Source: Solihabitans fulvus (GTDB lineage: Bacteria > Actinomycetota > Actinomycetes > Mycobacteriales > Pseudonocardiaceae). Taken from it: a stretch of DNA of 64,000 bases. Shown here in pieces: positions 33,883 to 42,700 of the stretch. The stretch covers positions 22,083 through 86,082 of the forward strand of contig NZ_VUOB01000011.1 in the NCBI RefSeq assembly GCF_008386585.1, read 5' to 3'. A model generated the notes under the pieces. That model was given only the letters and a program-made list of their open reading frames with translations, ran no database searches and was not told where the DNA came from. Each line of letters begins with the position of its first letter. Within the stretch, counting starts at the first letter, position 1. The translations under genes were made by a program, and so were the position numbers.

Positions 33883-33920
33883 CGCCGGGACGTCGGGGTG
33901 AACCCCCGGCCGTCCCGGCG
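33883..33920. terminator. Bidirectional hairpin terminator
   Basis: CGCCGGGACG pairs with CGTCCCGGCG, with an inner CGGGG/CCCCG pairing, between the convergent dehydrogenase and ferredoxin genes. Confidence 0.7.
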
Positions 33921-33934
33921 TTCCGGCGCCTCGG

Positions 33935-34132
33935 TCAGTCCTCGACGACGCTGATCGCCGAGGACGGGCACAGCGTCACGGCCTGCCGCACCGCCTCGTG
34001 CAGTTCCGCCGGCGGCTCGGCGTCCAAAAGCAGGACCGTGCCGTCCTCGTCCCGCTGGTCGAACACGTCAGGCGCGGTCAGCACGCACTGACCAGAGCCG
34101 CAGCACTTGTCCGAGTCAACGACGACTCGCAT
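33935..34132 (-). CDS. Ferredoxin serving the adjacent cytochrome P450
   Basis: The 65-residue ferredoxin of the actinomycete P450-partner type has cluster cysteines in KCCGSGQC and LCPSSAI, a spacing that usually holds a [3Fe-4S] cluster. It passes electrons from a reductase to the P450. It lies 21 bases after the P450 stop on the same strand; no ferredoxin reductase gene is in the neighbourhood. Confidence 0.93.
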   Translation of the reverse strand: MRVVVDSDKCCGSGQCVLTAPDVFDQRDEDGTVLLLDAEPPAELHEAVRQAVTLCPSSAISVVED

Positions 34133-34153
34133 TGGCGTTCCTCCCTCGACTTG

Positions 34154-35365
34154 TCACCAGGTGACGGGCAGTTGGTGCACGCCGTAGATGGCCATGGCGG
34201 TCCGGAACGGGATCTCCTCCGTCGGCACGGCGAGCCGCAGCGTGGGCACCCTGCGCAGCACCGTCTCCACCGCGATCTGGAGCTCGGCCCTTGCCAGCGG
34301 CTGCCCGAGGCACTGGTGCACGCCGAACCCGAACGCGATCTGCCGCCGAGCCTCCCGGGTCACATCCAGCTGGTCCGGGTCGGCGAACTGTTCCTCGTCG
34401 CGGTTGGCGGCGGGGAGCGAGACGATCACGCCCTCGCCCGCGCTGATCGTCACGTCGCCGAAGGTCACGTCCTCGAGCGCGACCCTCGGCAGCCCGATGT
34501 GCACGATCGTGTGAAACCGCAGCAGTTCCTCCACCGCGCCGGGAATCAGCGTCGGGTCGTCCCGCAGCACCGCCAGCTGGTCCGGGTTCTGGAGCAGGCT
34601 GAGGATGCTCAGCGCGGTCATGTTGGCCGTGGTCTCGTGCCCGGCGATGAGCAACAGGAAGCTCATCGAGACGAGCTGCTCCCTGGACAGCTCCCCGGTG
34701 GCCAGCCGCTCGACGGCGAGCCGGCTGATCAGGTCGTCGCCGGGCTCCCGCAACCGCCGGTCCACCAGGTCGCCGAGGTAGGCGTCCAACGCCGCGCGGG
34801 CGCCCTGGACGTCCTCGGCGGTCGACTCCAGGTTGAGCAGGACGTTGCTGCGGGACTGGAAGAACCCGTGATCCTCGTAGGGCACGCCGAGCAGCAGCGC
34901 GATCACGAGCGACGGCACCGGCAGGGCGAACTCGGCCACCAGGTCGGCCGGCGCGGGCTTCGCGAGCATCTCGTCGAGGAACCCGTCCACGATCTCCTGG
35001 ATCTTCGGCCGGAGCGCGTTCACCCGCTTGATCATGAAGTCGCGGGTGAGCATGCGCCGGAACACGCCGTGCTCTGGCGGGTCCATTCGAATGAACGGGA
35101 CGACGTCGTCAGGCCTGCGCAGCGCCTGCTGCGCCCTGAGCACCATCGGGAATCCCGGCGTCCGAAGGTCGGCGCTGAACCGTCGGTCGCCGAGCACCAC
35201 TCGCGCGTCCTCGAGGCGGGTCACCAGCCAGGGCTGGGTCCCGTCCCACAGCGTCACGCGGCTCACCGGCCGTTCCGACCGGATCTCGGCCAGCTCGGTC
35301 GGCGGGTCGAGCGGGCGGCTCCGCTGCATGGGGTACTGCGGGGCACTGGTTTCGGTGCTGGTCAC
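34154..35365 (-). CDS. Cytochrome P450, CYP105-like
   Basis: The 403-residue monooxygenase has the I-helix LLLIAGHETTANM (oxygen activation), ExxR in the K-helix (EELLRF), and heme loop FGFGVHQCLGQPLARAELQ with the cysteine ligand. The AGHETT wording and ferredoxin coupling resemble CYP105/CYP107 enzymes, which hydroxylate varied xenobiotics or natural products. GTG 35365 follows GGGGAGG. It is divergent from a TetR gene, with three inverted repeats between them. No biosynthetic cluster is present, so a detoxification or catabolic role is more likely. Confidence 0.94.
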   Translation of the reverse strand: MTSTETSAPQYPMQRSRPLDPPTELAEIRSERPVSRVTLWDGTQPWLVTRLEDARVVLGDRRFSADLRTPGFPMVLRAQQALRRPDDVVPFIRMDPPEHGVFRRMLTRDFMIKRVNALRPKIQEIVDGFLDEMLAKPAPADLVAEFALPVPSLVIALLLGVPYEDHGFFQSRSNVLLNLESTAEDVQGARAALDAYLGDLVDRRLREPGDDLISRLAVERLATGELSREQLVSMSFLLLIAGHETTANMTALSILSLLQNPDQLAVLRDDPTLIPGAVEELLRFHTIVHIGLPRVALEDVTFGDVTISAGEGVIVSLPAANRDEEQFADPDQLDVTREARRQIAFGFGVHQCLGQPLARAELQIAVETVLRRVPTLRLAVPTEEIPFRTAMAIYGVHQLPVTW

Positions 35366-35386
35366 GCTACCTCCCCAGAGATCATC

Positions 35387-35401
35387 GGAGGAAAATCCTC
35401 C
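35387..35401. promoter_or_regulatory. TetR operator candidate O1
   Basis: GGAGGAAAATCCTCC is a palindrome with six-base arms (GGAGGA/TCCTCC), 22 bases before the P450 start. It is near-identical to O2, 42 bases away (four helical turns). Confidence 0.65.
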
Positions 35402-35428
35402 ACTTACATTCGCTACGCTACCGGAACC

Positions 35429-35443
35429 GGAGGAAAACCCTCC
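35429..35443. promoter_or_regulatory. TetR operator candidate O2
   Basis: GGAGGAAAACCCTCC has arms GGAGG/CCTCC. It lies on the TetR side of the divergent promoter and should affect both genes. Confidence 0.65.
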
Positions 35444-35456
35444 AGTGAATTTCACT
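35444..35456. promoter_or_regulatory. Third inverted repeat in the P450/TetR promoter
   Basis: AGTGAATTTCACT (arms AGTGA/TCACT) directly abuts O2 and ends just before the TetR ribosome site. It may bind a different protein. Confidence 0.4.
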
Positions 35457-35471
35457 AAAAGGAGAAAACCG

Positions 35472-36119
35472 GTGTCGGAGCGTGAGCAGGGCGCCCGGTT
35501 GCGGGCAGACGCCCGGCGAAACCGGGAACAGGTGCTCGCCGCCGCCCGCGATGTCTTCCTGGAACAGGGACCGGACGCACCGCTCGACGAGATCGCCAGG
35601 CGCGCGGGCGTCGGCATCGGCACGCTCTACCGGCGCTTCCCCGACCGGGACAGCCTGGTCAGGGACCTCATGGCGGACAACATGCGGCGGGGTCTTGACG
35701 AGATGCGCGCCGCCGTCGCCGAGGAGCCGGACGCCTGGCACGCGCTCGTCCGGTTCGTGCGCAGGATGGTCGAGCTGCGCGCTGGCTCGCTCGGCCCGGT
35801 GCTGTCCGACCGGATTCGTGCCGATCCCGCCCTCGGCGCGAGCCGGGACGAGCTGGTCGGGCTCGTCGAGGCCACGGTCGAGCAGGCCCGCGCCGACGGG
35901 ACGCTCCGCGAGGGCATCGGCATGGGCGACATCTCACTGCTCATCGTCATGATCGGCCGGCCGCCGCACGGCCTGGCCGAGCTGACCTCCCGGTGGCAGC
36001 CGGCGCGCTACCTGGAGATCATGCTCGACGGGCTCGCCGCGACCAACACCCGCCCGCTGCCGGGAAGGGCGATCACCGCGACCGAGCTGCGCGAGCTGTT
36101 CCGCATGATGAAGGGCTGA
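35472..36119 (+). CDS. TetR-family regulator of the P450 unit
   Basis: The 215-residue protein has the N-terminal helix-turn-helix PLDEIARRAGVGIGTLYRRF and a C-terminal domain of the TetR_C type with VRRMVELRAGS. AAGGAG lies eight bases before GTG 35472. Divergent placement and the GGAGG palindromes point to repression of the P450-ferredoxin pair and of itself. The ligand is unknown, perhaps the P450 substrate. Confidence 0.9.
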   Translation: MSEREQGARLRADARRNREQVLAAARDVFLEQGPDAPLDEIARRAGVGIGTLYRRFPDRDSLVRDLMADNMRRGLDEMRAAVAEEPDAWHALVRFVRRMVELRAGSLGPVLSDRIRADPALGASRDELVGLVEATVEQARADGTLREGIGMGDISLLIVMIGRPPHGLAELTSRWQPARYLEIMLDGLAATNTRPLPGRAITATELRELFRMMKG

Positions 36120-36185
36120 GGGCCGCGCCGCTTCCGGCGAAGCTACCCACTAGTAGTGCGGCTTGAGATCGGGCATGCTCGGCGC

Positions 36186-37217
36186 ATGGCGTGGATGGTC
36201 TACGGCGCGAACGGGTACACCGGCCGGCTGATCGCCGAACTCGCCGTGCGGCGCGGCGAAACTCCGATCCTGGCCGGGCGCTCGCGGGACGCGGTCGCCG
36301 AGCTCGCCGGCCGGCTCGGCCTCGAACACCGCGTCTTCGCGCTGGACGCGCCGCAGGACGCGCGGAACGCCCTCGCCGGTGTCGAGGTCGTCGCGCACTG
36401 CGCGGGGCCGTTCTCGGCCACCTCCGGGCCGATGGTGGCCGCCTGCCTGGCCACCGGCACGCACTACCTGGACATCACCGGCGAGATCGACGTCTTCGAG
36501 GACATCTTCCGGCAGCACGACGCGGCCGAACGGGCCGGTGTCGTGCTGCTGCCCGGCGCGGGCTTCGACGTCGTGCCGACCGACTGCCTCGCCGCGACGC
36601 TCGCCGCCCAGCTGCCCACCGCGACGAGCCTTGACCTCGCGTTCGTCGCCGAGGGCGGGATGAGCCCCGGCACCGCGAAGACCACGGTGGAGAGCGGCTT
36701 CGCCGGTGGGCGCGTCCGCGAGGACGGCGAGCTGCGGGCCGTGCCGCTGGGCCACCGCAAGGCGATCGCGGTGTTCCGGTCGGGGCCCCGGCGCGTCTCG
36801 GCGGTCCCGTGGGGCGACCTGAGCACGGCCTACCGGTCGACCGGCATCCCGAACATCACCACGTACACGACCCTGCCGGGCCCGGTCGGCACCGCGCAGT
36901 CGGTGCTCGCGCCGCTGCTGCGCGCGCCGATCACCCAGCGGATCGGCAAGGAACTGGCGGACCGGCTGGTCAGCGGCCCGAGCGAGGCAAGGCGGGCGGC
37001 CAGCCATTGCCAGGTCTGGGGCGAGGCGCGGGACGAGGACGGCGGCCGGGTGTCGGCGTCGCTGAGCGGCCCGAACGCCTACTCGCTGACCGCCGACGCG
37101 GTGCTGCGCGCCGTGGCGCGGCTGACCGAGGGCGGTGTCGTGCCGGGCGCGCACACCCCGTCGTCCGCCCTTGGCGCGGACTTCGTCACGACCCTGGACG
37201 GCGTCGAGGGCCCGTAG
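36186..37217 (+). CDS. Saccharopine dehydrogenase-like NAD(P)-binding protein
   Basis: The 343-residue protein of the trans-acting enoyl reductase/saccharopine dehydrogenase-like family has the N-terminal Rossmann loop MVYGANGYTGRLIAELAVR, VVAHCAGPFSATSGPMV and THYLDITGEIDVFE, all typical. Mycobacterial relatives act with polyketide synthases in lipid synthesis, but others are of unknown role. No synthase is nearby, so the substrate is open. ATG 36186 is used; no clear ribosome site, so the message may be leaderless. Confidence 0.83.
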   Translation: MAWMVYGANGYTGRLIAELAVRRGETPILAGRSRDAVAELAGRLGLEHRVFALDAPQDARNALAGVEVVAHCAGPFSATSGPMVAACLATGTHYLDITGEIDVFEDIFRQHDAAERAGVVLLPGAGFDVVPTDCLAATLAAQLPTATSLDLAFVAEGGMSPGTAKTTVESGFAGGRVREDGELRAVPLGHRKAIAVFRSGPRRVSAVPWGDLSTAYRSTGIPNITTYTTLPGPVGTAQSVLAPLLRAPITQRIGKELADRLVSGPSEARRAASHCQVWGEARDEDGGRVSASLSGPNAYSLTADAVLRAVARLTEGGVVPGAHTPSSALGADFVTTLDGVEGP

Positions 37218-37423
37218 CGCGGTGTCCGGGGACGCCTGACGGGTCCTTCCTGGCCCAGCCCGCGTCTCGCGGCGTTGCCGCCACGCCCCCATCCAACAAC
37301 GGGATGAGGACGCGGCGGCGCCTTGCGAGACACGACCTGGATCCCGGAATCACCCCGACAACATCCCCGGACACCGCGCGGCGCGAACCACGGGCCCTCG
37401 TCGACGAACCAAGCGAGCGGGAC

Positions 37424-38425
37424 CTACCTCGCCAGCAGCGAGCTGGCCTCCTGGGCGGCGCTGCCGGCCTCGAGCAGGTGGCCCAGGTTGGCCGGCACCT
37501 GCTCGCCGCGCTTCTGCACGGCCTGCGCGTAGAGCCGCCCGGCGCGGTAGGAGGACCGCACCAGCGGGCCGGCCATCACGCCGCTGAAGCCGATCTGCTC
37601 CGCGGTGGCGGAGTGCGCGACGAACTCCTCCGGCTTGACCCAGCGCTCCACCGGGTGGTGCCGGGGGCTCGGCCGCAGGTACTGGGTGATCGTGATGATC
37701 TCGCAGCCCGCGTCGTGCAGGTCGCTGAGCGCCTCGGTGACCTCGTCCGGGGTCTCGCCCATGCCGAGGATCAGGTTGGACTTGGTGACCAGGCCTGCCT
37801 CGCGCGCGGCAGTGATCACGTCGAGGGAGCGCTCGTAGCGGAAGCCGGGGCGGATCCGCTTGAAGATCCTCGGCACCGTCTCCACGTTGTGCGCGAGCAC
37901 CTCGGGCCGGGAGCCGAACACCTCGGCGAGCTGGTCGGGCTCCGCGTTGAAGTCGGGGATCAACAGCTCGACGCCGGTGCCAGGGTTCAGCTCGTGGATC
38001 TGCCGGACGGTCTCGGCGTAGAGCCACGCGCCGCCGTCGGGCAGGTCGTCCCTGGCGACCCCGGTGACGGTCGAGTAGCGCAGGCCCATGGCCTGCACCG
38101 ACTCGGCGACCCGGCGCGGCTCCTCCCGGTCGAAGTCGGCGGGCTTGCCGGTGTCGATCTGGCAGAAGTCACAGCGACGGGTGCACTGGTCACCGCCGAT
38201 GAGGAAGGTGGCCTCGCGGTCCTCCCAACACTCGTAGATGTTGGGGCAGCCTGCTTCCTCACAGACCGTGTGCAGACCCTCGCGGCGGACCAGGCCTTTG
38301 AGCTCCCGATACTCGGGGCCCATCTTTGCCTTGGTCTTGATCCACGAGGGCTTCTTCTCGATAGGCGTCTGACTGTTGCGGACCTCTAGCCGCAACATCT
38401 TCCGCCCCTCCGGTGCGACGGTCAC
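37424..38425 (-). CDS. lipA: Lipoyl synthase
   Basis: The 333-residue radical-SAM enzyme inserts two sulfurs into protein-bound octanoate to form the lipoyl cofactor of PDH, ODH and glycine cleavage. The radical-SAM cluster is held by CTRRCDFC and the auxiliary cluster by [12 protein letters not shown], with the C-terminal serine in RSSY. GTG 38425 gives the family-typical beginning [17 protein letters not shown]. Normally lipB is next door; here it is 9.4 kb away beyond an accessory block. Confidence 0.96.
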   Translation of the reverse strand: MTVAPEGRKMLRLEVRNSQTPIEKKPSWIKTKAKMGPEYRELKGLVRREGLHTVCEEAGCPNIYECWEDREATFLIGGDQCTRRCDFCQIDTGKPADFDREEPRRVAESVQAMGLRYSTVTGVARDDLPDGGAWLYAETVRQIHELNPGTGVELLIPDFNAEPDQLAEVFGSRPEVLAHNVETVPRIFKRIRPGFRYERSLDVITAAREAGLVTKSNLILGMGETPDEVTEALSDLHDAGCEIITITQYLRPSPRHHPVERWVKPEEFVAHSATAEQIGFSGVMAGPLVRSSYRAGRLYAQAVQKRGEQVPANLGHLLEAGSAAQEASSLLAR

Positions 38426-38802
38426 GGGCGTCACCCTACGCCGCGCGCGGGCGTGTCCGGGGTCACGCGAGCGGCGTCCCGCCGTCGCCGAAGGGCATAC
38501 CCGCGCCTGATGGACAACCTCGATGGGCGGGTCCGTTGTCAGCCAATGGCGGGAACCCATTCCCGTCGCGCTGTCCGAAATATTGTCGGATGTCCTTGTT
38601 CGGCATCGGACGTTTCTCACGCCGTGTCATTGGTTGCGTCATTGGTGAAGCTAACCTGGGAATTCCCTGGAAATATGCTCTTCCCGCGATGTGCGAACCT
38701 GTAACGGGCCCGAGCAAGGGGCGATTACGTTCAGCGGGGCCGCAACTGCGTGCCTTTGATTGAGAAGCGTGTAAATGCCGCGCACGCGTGAACGGGGTAA
38801 CC
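38426..38802. other. Intergenic region upstream of the Agd3-like gene
   Basis: This is AT-richer than its surroundings and has no gene. Visible elements: hairpin CGGGAA-CCCA-TTCCCG (38550-38565), two direct GTCATTGGT units 12 bases apart (38626, 38638), and the perfect palindrome GGGAATTCCC (38658-38667). It must hold the divergent promoters of lipA and the secreted protein. Confidence 0.45.
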
Positions 38803-40992
38803 GTGAGATCAATCGGTCGAAATCGACCACTTGTCCTGCTGTTGTCAGTAGTGCTGGGCCTGCTCGTCGGCTCGGCCGCCCTGCCATCGGCCGCCAACGC
38901 GGCCTCGGCGCCGCCGCGCATCGACCTGCGGGTGCTCGTCGTCACGGACGGAACGCCGTGGGTCGAGGCGATCAGGGCCGAGCTCGCCGCAGAGGGCGCG
39001 CCGGCCACGGTCGTCACCCTCGGTGACAGCACTCGCCCGCAGCTCACCTCCGCGTTCCTCGCGGACCAACTGTCCGACGGCACGCCGCACGCCAAGTTCC
39101 AGGGCGTCGTGCTGCCCAGTCAGGCGCCGACCGGGCTCGGCGCCGCCGAACTGACCGCGCTGTCCTCCTTCGAGCAGGACTTCGCGGTCCGCCAGATCAC
39201 CGGGTTCGCCTATCCCAACGTCACCGTCGGTGAGAACTCGCCGCTGTACTCCGGCGCCCTGGACGGCACGACCGCGCAGGTGACGCCGGCCGCCGCGGCC
39301 GCCGGGTTCGGCTACCTGGCTGGTCCGGTGACATTCGAGGACAACGACCCGACAATGACCGAGGCATACGGATATCTGGCCACGGCGCGACCGGACGACC
39401 CGGCCACCGGCGCGCACTTCGAGCCGTTCCTCACCGCATCGGTGCCCGGCACCTCGACCACCGGGGTGCTGGCCGGCGTCTATCGCGCGTCCGGCATCGA
39501 ACAGCTTGTGCTGAACTTCGCCTACAACGGCGATCAGCAGCAGTTCAAGGTGGTTTCACACGGTATTGTCACCTGGCTGACCAGGGGCGTACACCTTGGC
39601 TACTACCGCAATTATCTCAGCGTGCACGTGGATGATCTCTTCGGCGCGGACGACCGGTGGAACATCGCCGCGCACTGCACGCCGGGCAACAACGACTGCC
39701 CGCCAGGCACGCCGGACACCACGCCGATCAGGATGACCCCGCAGGACGCCGTCGACGCGGCGGCCTGGCAGACCGCGCACGACTTCCGGTTCGACTTCCT
39801 GTTCAACGGCGGCAGCAGTGACGAGATCGTCGCCGACCAGGGCTCCGACCCCCTGACCACCACCCTCCAGTCGCTCGCGACGCAGTTCCGGTGGGTCAAC
39901 CACACCTACACGCACGAGTTCCTCGGCTGCGTGCAGGACTTCACCGTGATCCCGTGGCGCTGCGCGACGGACCCGGCAACCGGCCAGACCGCGTGGGTGA
40001 GCCAGCAGTTCATCGACGACCAGATCGCCAAGAACCTGACGTTCGCCCAGCAGCACGGCCTGGCCGTGGTGCCGGACGAGCTGGTCGCGGGGGAGCACTC
40101 CGGCACGTTGATCCTGCCGCAGCAGCCGCAGGACAACCCCAACTTCCTCGCCGCCCTTCAGGCGGACGGGATCGGCTGGCTCGGCATGGACGCCTCGCGC
40201 GAGCCGGCGCAGCGCCAGGTCGCCTCGGCGCTCGGGGTGCCAAGGCACCCGATCAACGTGTTCTACAACGTGGCCAATCCCGCCGAGGAGGTCGCCGAGT
40301 ACAACTGGATCTACACGTCGCGGGCCGACGGCGGCAGCGGGATCTGCGAGGACCACCCGGACACCACGACGTGCATCAAGCCGCTCGACGGGGCGACGGG
40401 CTACCAGTCCTACATCCTGCCGCTGGAGTCGCGGATCGCGCTGGGACACGTGCTCGGCAACGACCCGAGGCCGCACTACGTGCACCAGTCCAACCTGGCC
40501 GAGGGCAGGCTGCTCTACCCGCTGCTGGAGAACATCCTGTCGACCTACCGGGCCGAGTTCGCGGCCAACGCACCGGTGGTCAGCCCCTCGCTGACCGACT
40601 CAGGAGTCGCGCTGCAACGGCAGGCCGCCTGGCAGGCGACGCGGGACGCCGGCACCGTCAGCGCGTACGAGCAGGGCGGGGCGGTGACGGTGGAGGGGAC
40701 GGCCGACGCGAGCGTCCCGGTCACCGTGCCCGACGGCACCACGGTGAACGGCGCGGCCTTCGGCGACGCCTACGCCGGGGAGCGCTCCGGCTACGCCGAC
40801 GTCGGGCCGTCGCGGGTGCTGACCCTGACGCGGCCGTCGGCCCGAACCCAGCCGTCCTCGGCCCTTCGGGTGCCCGCGGCGCGCATCGTCGCGTCGCTGG
40901 CCACCGCGCCCCGGCCGTCGGTGCCGAACCAGGCGGCGCCGCGCAAGGCCAACATCGCGACCGCGGCGACGCTCCCCAGGGCGGCGAAGTAG
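38803..40992 (+). CDS. Secreted Agd3-like (CE18-type) polysaccharide deacetylase
   Basis: About 729 residues from GTG 38803. A signal peptide (PLVLLLSVVLGLLVGSAAL, cleavage near ANAAS) is followed by an N-terminal domain to about 265, a catalytic-looking centre, and a low-complexity tail. Metal-site candidates are the aspartates of LSVHVDDLFGADDRW and the histidines of WVNHTYTHEF, arranged as in fungal Agd3, which removes acetyl groups from galactosaminogalactan. The assignment is from motif memory, not a search. It is the first gene of the block between lipA and lipB and could remodel an exopolysaccharide. Confidence 0.65.
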   Translation: MRSIGRNRPLVLLLSVVLGLLVGSAALPSAANAASAPPRIDLRVLVVTDGTPWVEAIRAELAAEGAPATVVTLGDSTRPQLTSAFLADQLSDGTPHAKFQGVVLPSQAPTGLGAAELTALSSFEQDFAVRQITGFAYPNVTVGENSPLYSGALDGTTAQVTPAAAAAGFGYLAGPVTFEDNDPTMTEAYGYLATARPDDPATGAHFEPFLTASVPGTSTTGVLAGVYRASGIEQLVLNFAYNGDQQQFKVVSHGIVTWLTRGVHLGYYRNYLSVHVDDLFGADDRWNIAAHCTPGNNDCPPGTPDTTPIRMTPQDAVDAAAWQTAHDFRFDFLFNGGSSDEIVADQGSDPLTTTLQSLATQFRWVNHTYTHEFLGCVQDFTVIPWRCATDPATGQTAWVSQQFIDDQIAKNLTFAQQHGLAVVPDELVAGEHSGTLILPQQPQDNPNFLAALQADGIGWLGMDASREPAQRQVASALGVPRHPINVFYNVANPAEEVAEYNWIYTSRADGGSGICEDHPDTTTCIKPLDGATGYQSYILPLESRIALGHVLGNDPRPHYVHQSNLAEGRLLYPLLENILSTYRAEFAANAPVVSPSLTDSGVALQRQAAWQATRDAGTVSAYEQGGAVTVEGTADASVPVTVPDGTTVNGAAFGDAYAGERSGYADVGPSRVLTLTRPSARTQPSSALRVPAARIVASLATAPRPSVPNQAAPRKANIATAATLPRAAK

Positions 40993-41010
40993 CCGAGCCG
41001 GCAACGGAAA

Positions 41011-41043
41011 GCGGGGGCGTCCGATCGGTTCGGGCGCCCCCGC
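41011..41043. terminator. Bidirectional hairpin terminator
   Basis: GCGGGGGCG pairs with CGCCCCCGC, extended by CCG/CGG, between the convergent Agd3-like and SDR genes. Confidence 0.75.
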
Positions 41044-41051
41044 CCGACGCC

Positions 41052-41981
41052 TCAGGACGGCTCGGGGGCGACACCCGTCAGCTCGGCGGTCAGCTCCCAC
41101 AGCCGCTCGCCCGCCCGGGGATCCCTGGCCGCGGACGTCATCCGCGCCAACGCCGGATGGCCGCGCATGCCGCGGAACCCGTCGGGGCCGTAGTACTCGC
41201 CGCCGCGCACGCCCGCCGCCGTCGCCGCGTACAGCTGCGGCAGCGCCCCGGCCTCGACCCGCTGCGCGAACAGCGCATTGACCACCCTGCCGCCGGCGTC
41301 CAGCAGTGCGCTGCCCCGGTTGCGGCCCATGTTGGCCGACAGCTCGGTCGCGGTCACGCCGGGATGCACGGCGACGCTGACCAGGTCAAGGCCCTCGGTC
41401 CGCACCCTGCGGTCCAGCTCCAGCGCGAACAGCAGGTTCGCCAGCTTGGACTGCGCGTAGCCGGACCAGGCCCGGTACCTGCGGCGCTCGAAGTTCGGGT
41501 CGTCGAAGTTCAGCCTGCCCTGCTCGTGCGCGAGGCTGGACAGCGTGACCACGCGCGCGCCCGGCCGCGTGCGCAGCGCGGGCAGCAGCAGCCAGGTCAG
41601 GGCGGCGTGGCCGAGATGGTTGGTGCCGAACTGCGACTCGAAGCCGTCGGCGGTGCGGCGCAGCGGCGGTGCCATCACGCCGGCGTTGTTCATCAGCACG
41701 TCCAGCGCGTCCCCGGTGCGTTCGCGCACCTCCGCCGCCGCGGCGCGCACCGACCCGAGATCGGCGAGGTCGAGCGCGAGCAGTTCGGCCTCGCCGCCGC
41801 CTGCCAGCACCTCGGCCAACGCGCGTTCGCCGCGTTCGGGGGAGCGGCAGGCCAGCAGCACCCGCGCGCCCCTGCCCGCGAGCACGGCCGCGCTGCGCAG
41901 CCCGAGCCCGGAGTTCGCGCCGGTGATCAGCACGGTGCGGCCCGACTGATCGGGCAGGTCCGCTTCGGTCCAGTTCGCCAT
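41052..41981 (-). CDS. Short-chain dehydrogenase, retinol dehydrogenase-like
   Basis: The 309-residue NAD(P)-dependent SDR has the cofactor loop TGANSGLG, NNAGVM, a catalytic serine in TLSSLA, and the catalytic pair in YAQSK. Its long C-terminal part resembles the RDH/WWOX branch. Substrate unknown. A perfect palindrome CTACCG-TT-CGGTAG (41991-42004) sits just before the start and is a likely TetR-type operator. The gene follows an unknown gene on the same strand by 60 bases. Confidence 0.88.
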   Translation of the reverse strand: MANWTEADLPDQSGRTVLITGANSGLGLRSAAVLAGRGARVLLACRSPERGERALAEVLAGGGEAELLALDLADLGSVRAAAAEVRERTGDALDVLMNNAGVMAPPLRRTADGFESQFGTNHLGHAALTWLLLPALRTRPGARVVTLSSLAHEQGRLNFDDPNFERRRYRAWSGYAQSKLANLLFALELDRRVRTEGLDLVSVAVHPGVTATELSANMGRNRGSALLDAGGRVVNALFAQRVEAGALPQLYAATAAGVRGGEYYGPDGFRGMRGHPALARMTSAARDPRAGERLWELTAELTGVAPEPS

Positions 41982-41990
41982 GCGCCATCC

Positions 41991-42004
41991 CTACCGTTCG
42001 GTAG
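41991..42004. promoter_or_regulatory. TACCG-type palindrome before the SDR gene
   Basis: CTACCGTTCGGTAG is a perfect 14-base palindrome ten bases upstream of the SDR start. Sites of this shape are common TetR operators. A related TACCG-G-CGGTA site lies in the promoter of the TetR gene at 42.7 kb. Confidence 0.5.
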
Positions 42005-42041
42005 CGGCGGACACCAGTCTTTGCGCGGCTGGTTCGCCGGG

Positions 42042-42563
42042 TCAGGTCGTGGGCACCAGGCGGCGTAGCAGCTGCTCGACCGGGCCGCGCCGTCGCGCCG
42101 GGCGCGTCGGCGTGCTGCGCAGCAGGGCCTGGAACGCCGCGCCGACGCGGGTGATGTCCCGGTCCGGCTCGCGGGCGTCGGCCAGGCCCGCGGCCAGCGC
42201 GAGCATCCGCTGTTCGCGCTCGACGGCCCGGCGGGCGGCCTCCTGCTCGGTGTTCAGGTGGGCGTCCAGCACGGCCCGCAGCGTCGGCTGGGCGGTGGCC
42301 AGGTCGCGCCAGCCGCGCGTCACGGCGTCGACGCGGTCCACGTCGGGGCTCCGCTCGGCGTCGGCGAGCGCGAGGCCGACCCGGCCGGTGAGCTGCTGCA
42401 TCCACTTGTAGTGCAGGGCGAGCAGCAGCTCGTCTCGATCGGCGAAGACCGTGCTGGCGCCGGGAATCTCGGTGAAGGGCAGCGGGCCCGCGGGATCGCG
42501 CCTGGCCTGCCGCAACACGGCGTCGAGCACGTCACGCCGCAGATAGAAGTCCTGCCAGCTCAT
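42042..42563 (-). CDS. Conserved helical protein of unknown function
   Basis: The 173-residue, largely alpha-helical cytosolic protein begins MSWQDFYLRRDVLDAVLRQA and has a Tyr/Trp-containing LALHYKWMQQLTGRV segment; the C-terminus is very basic. GAGGAGG precedes the ATG, so it is a real gene. It is divergent from a TetR regulator and upstream of the SDR, so all three may form one regulated unit. I do not recognise the family. Confidence 0.72.
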   Translation of the reverse strand: MSWQDFYLRRDVLDAVLRQARRDPAGPLPFTEIPGASTVFADRDELLLALHYKWMQQLTGRVGLALADAERSPDVDRVDAVTRGWRDLATAQPTLRAVLDAHLNTEQEAARRAVEREQRMLALAAGLADAREPDRDITRVGAAFQALLRSTPTRPARRRGPVEQLLRRLVPTT

Positions 42564-42609
42564 GGAAAGCCTCCTCGTCCGTGACCGGGGCCATACCGAT
42601 GGTCTTCGG

Positions 42610-42624
42610 CATACTCACGGTATG
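42610..42624. promoter_or_regulatory. TetR operator candidate (CATAC/GTATG)
   Basis: CATACTCACGGTATG has five-base perfect arms in the divergent region. Further GGTATG half-sites lie at 42640-42645 (inverted) and 42662-42667, forming a second pair. Confidence 0.5.
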
Positions 42625-42639
42625 GAGCGATGGAGTGAA

Positions 42640-42667
42640 CATACCACGAGTACGTACCGGCGGTATG
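42640..42667. promoter_or_regulatory. Second operator candidate over the TetR start region
   Basis: CATACC (42640) and GGTATG (42662) are inverted half-sites of the same type as at 42610. The inner TACCGGCGGTA (42655-42665) is itself a palindrome. Confidence 0.45.
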
Positions 42668-42700
42668 TCGTACGGTTGTGAGCGTGGTGACAACGACGTG

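Noticed and set aside
33935..36119. P450-ferredoxin-TetR as part of a natural-product cluster
   Set aside because: No synthase, tailoring or export genes accompany it; the flanks are a lone reductase and a saccharopine dehydrogenase-like gene.
39891..42068. Open frame running through the Agd3-like gene into the SDR region
   Set aside because: It overlaps two supported genes in other frames and shows no recognisable domain.
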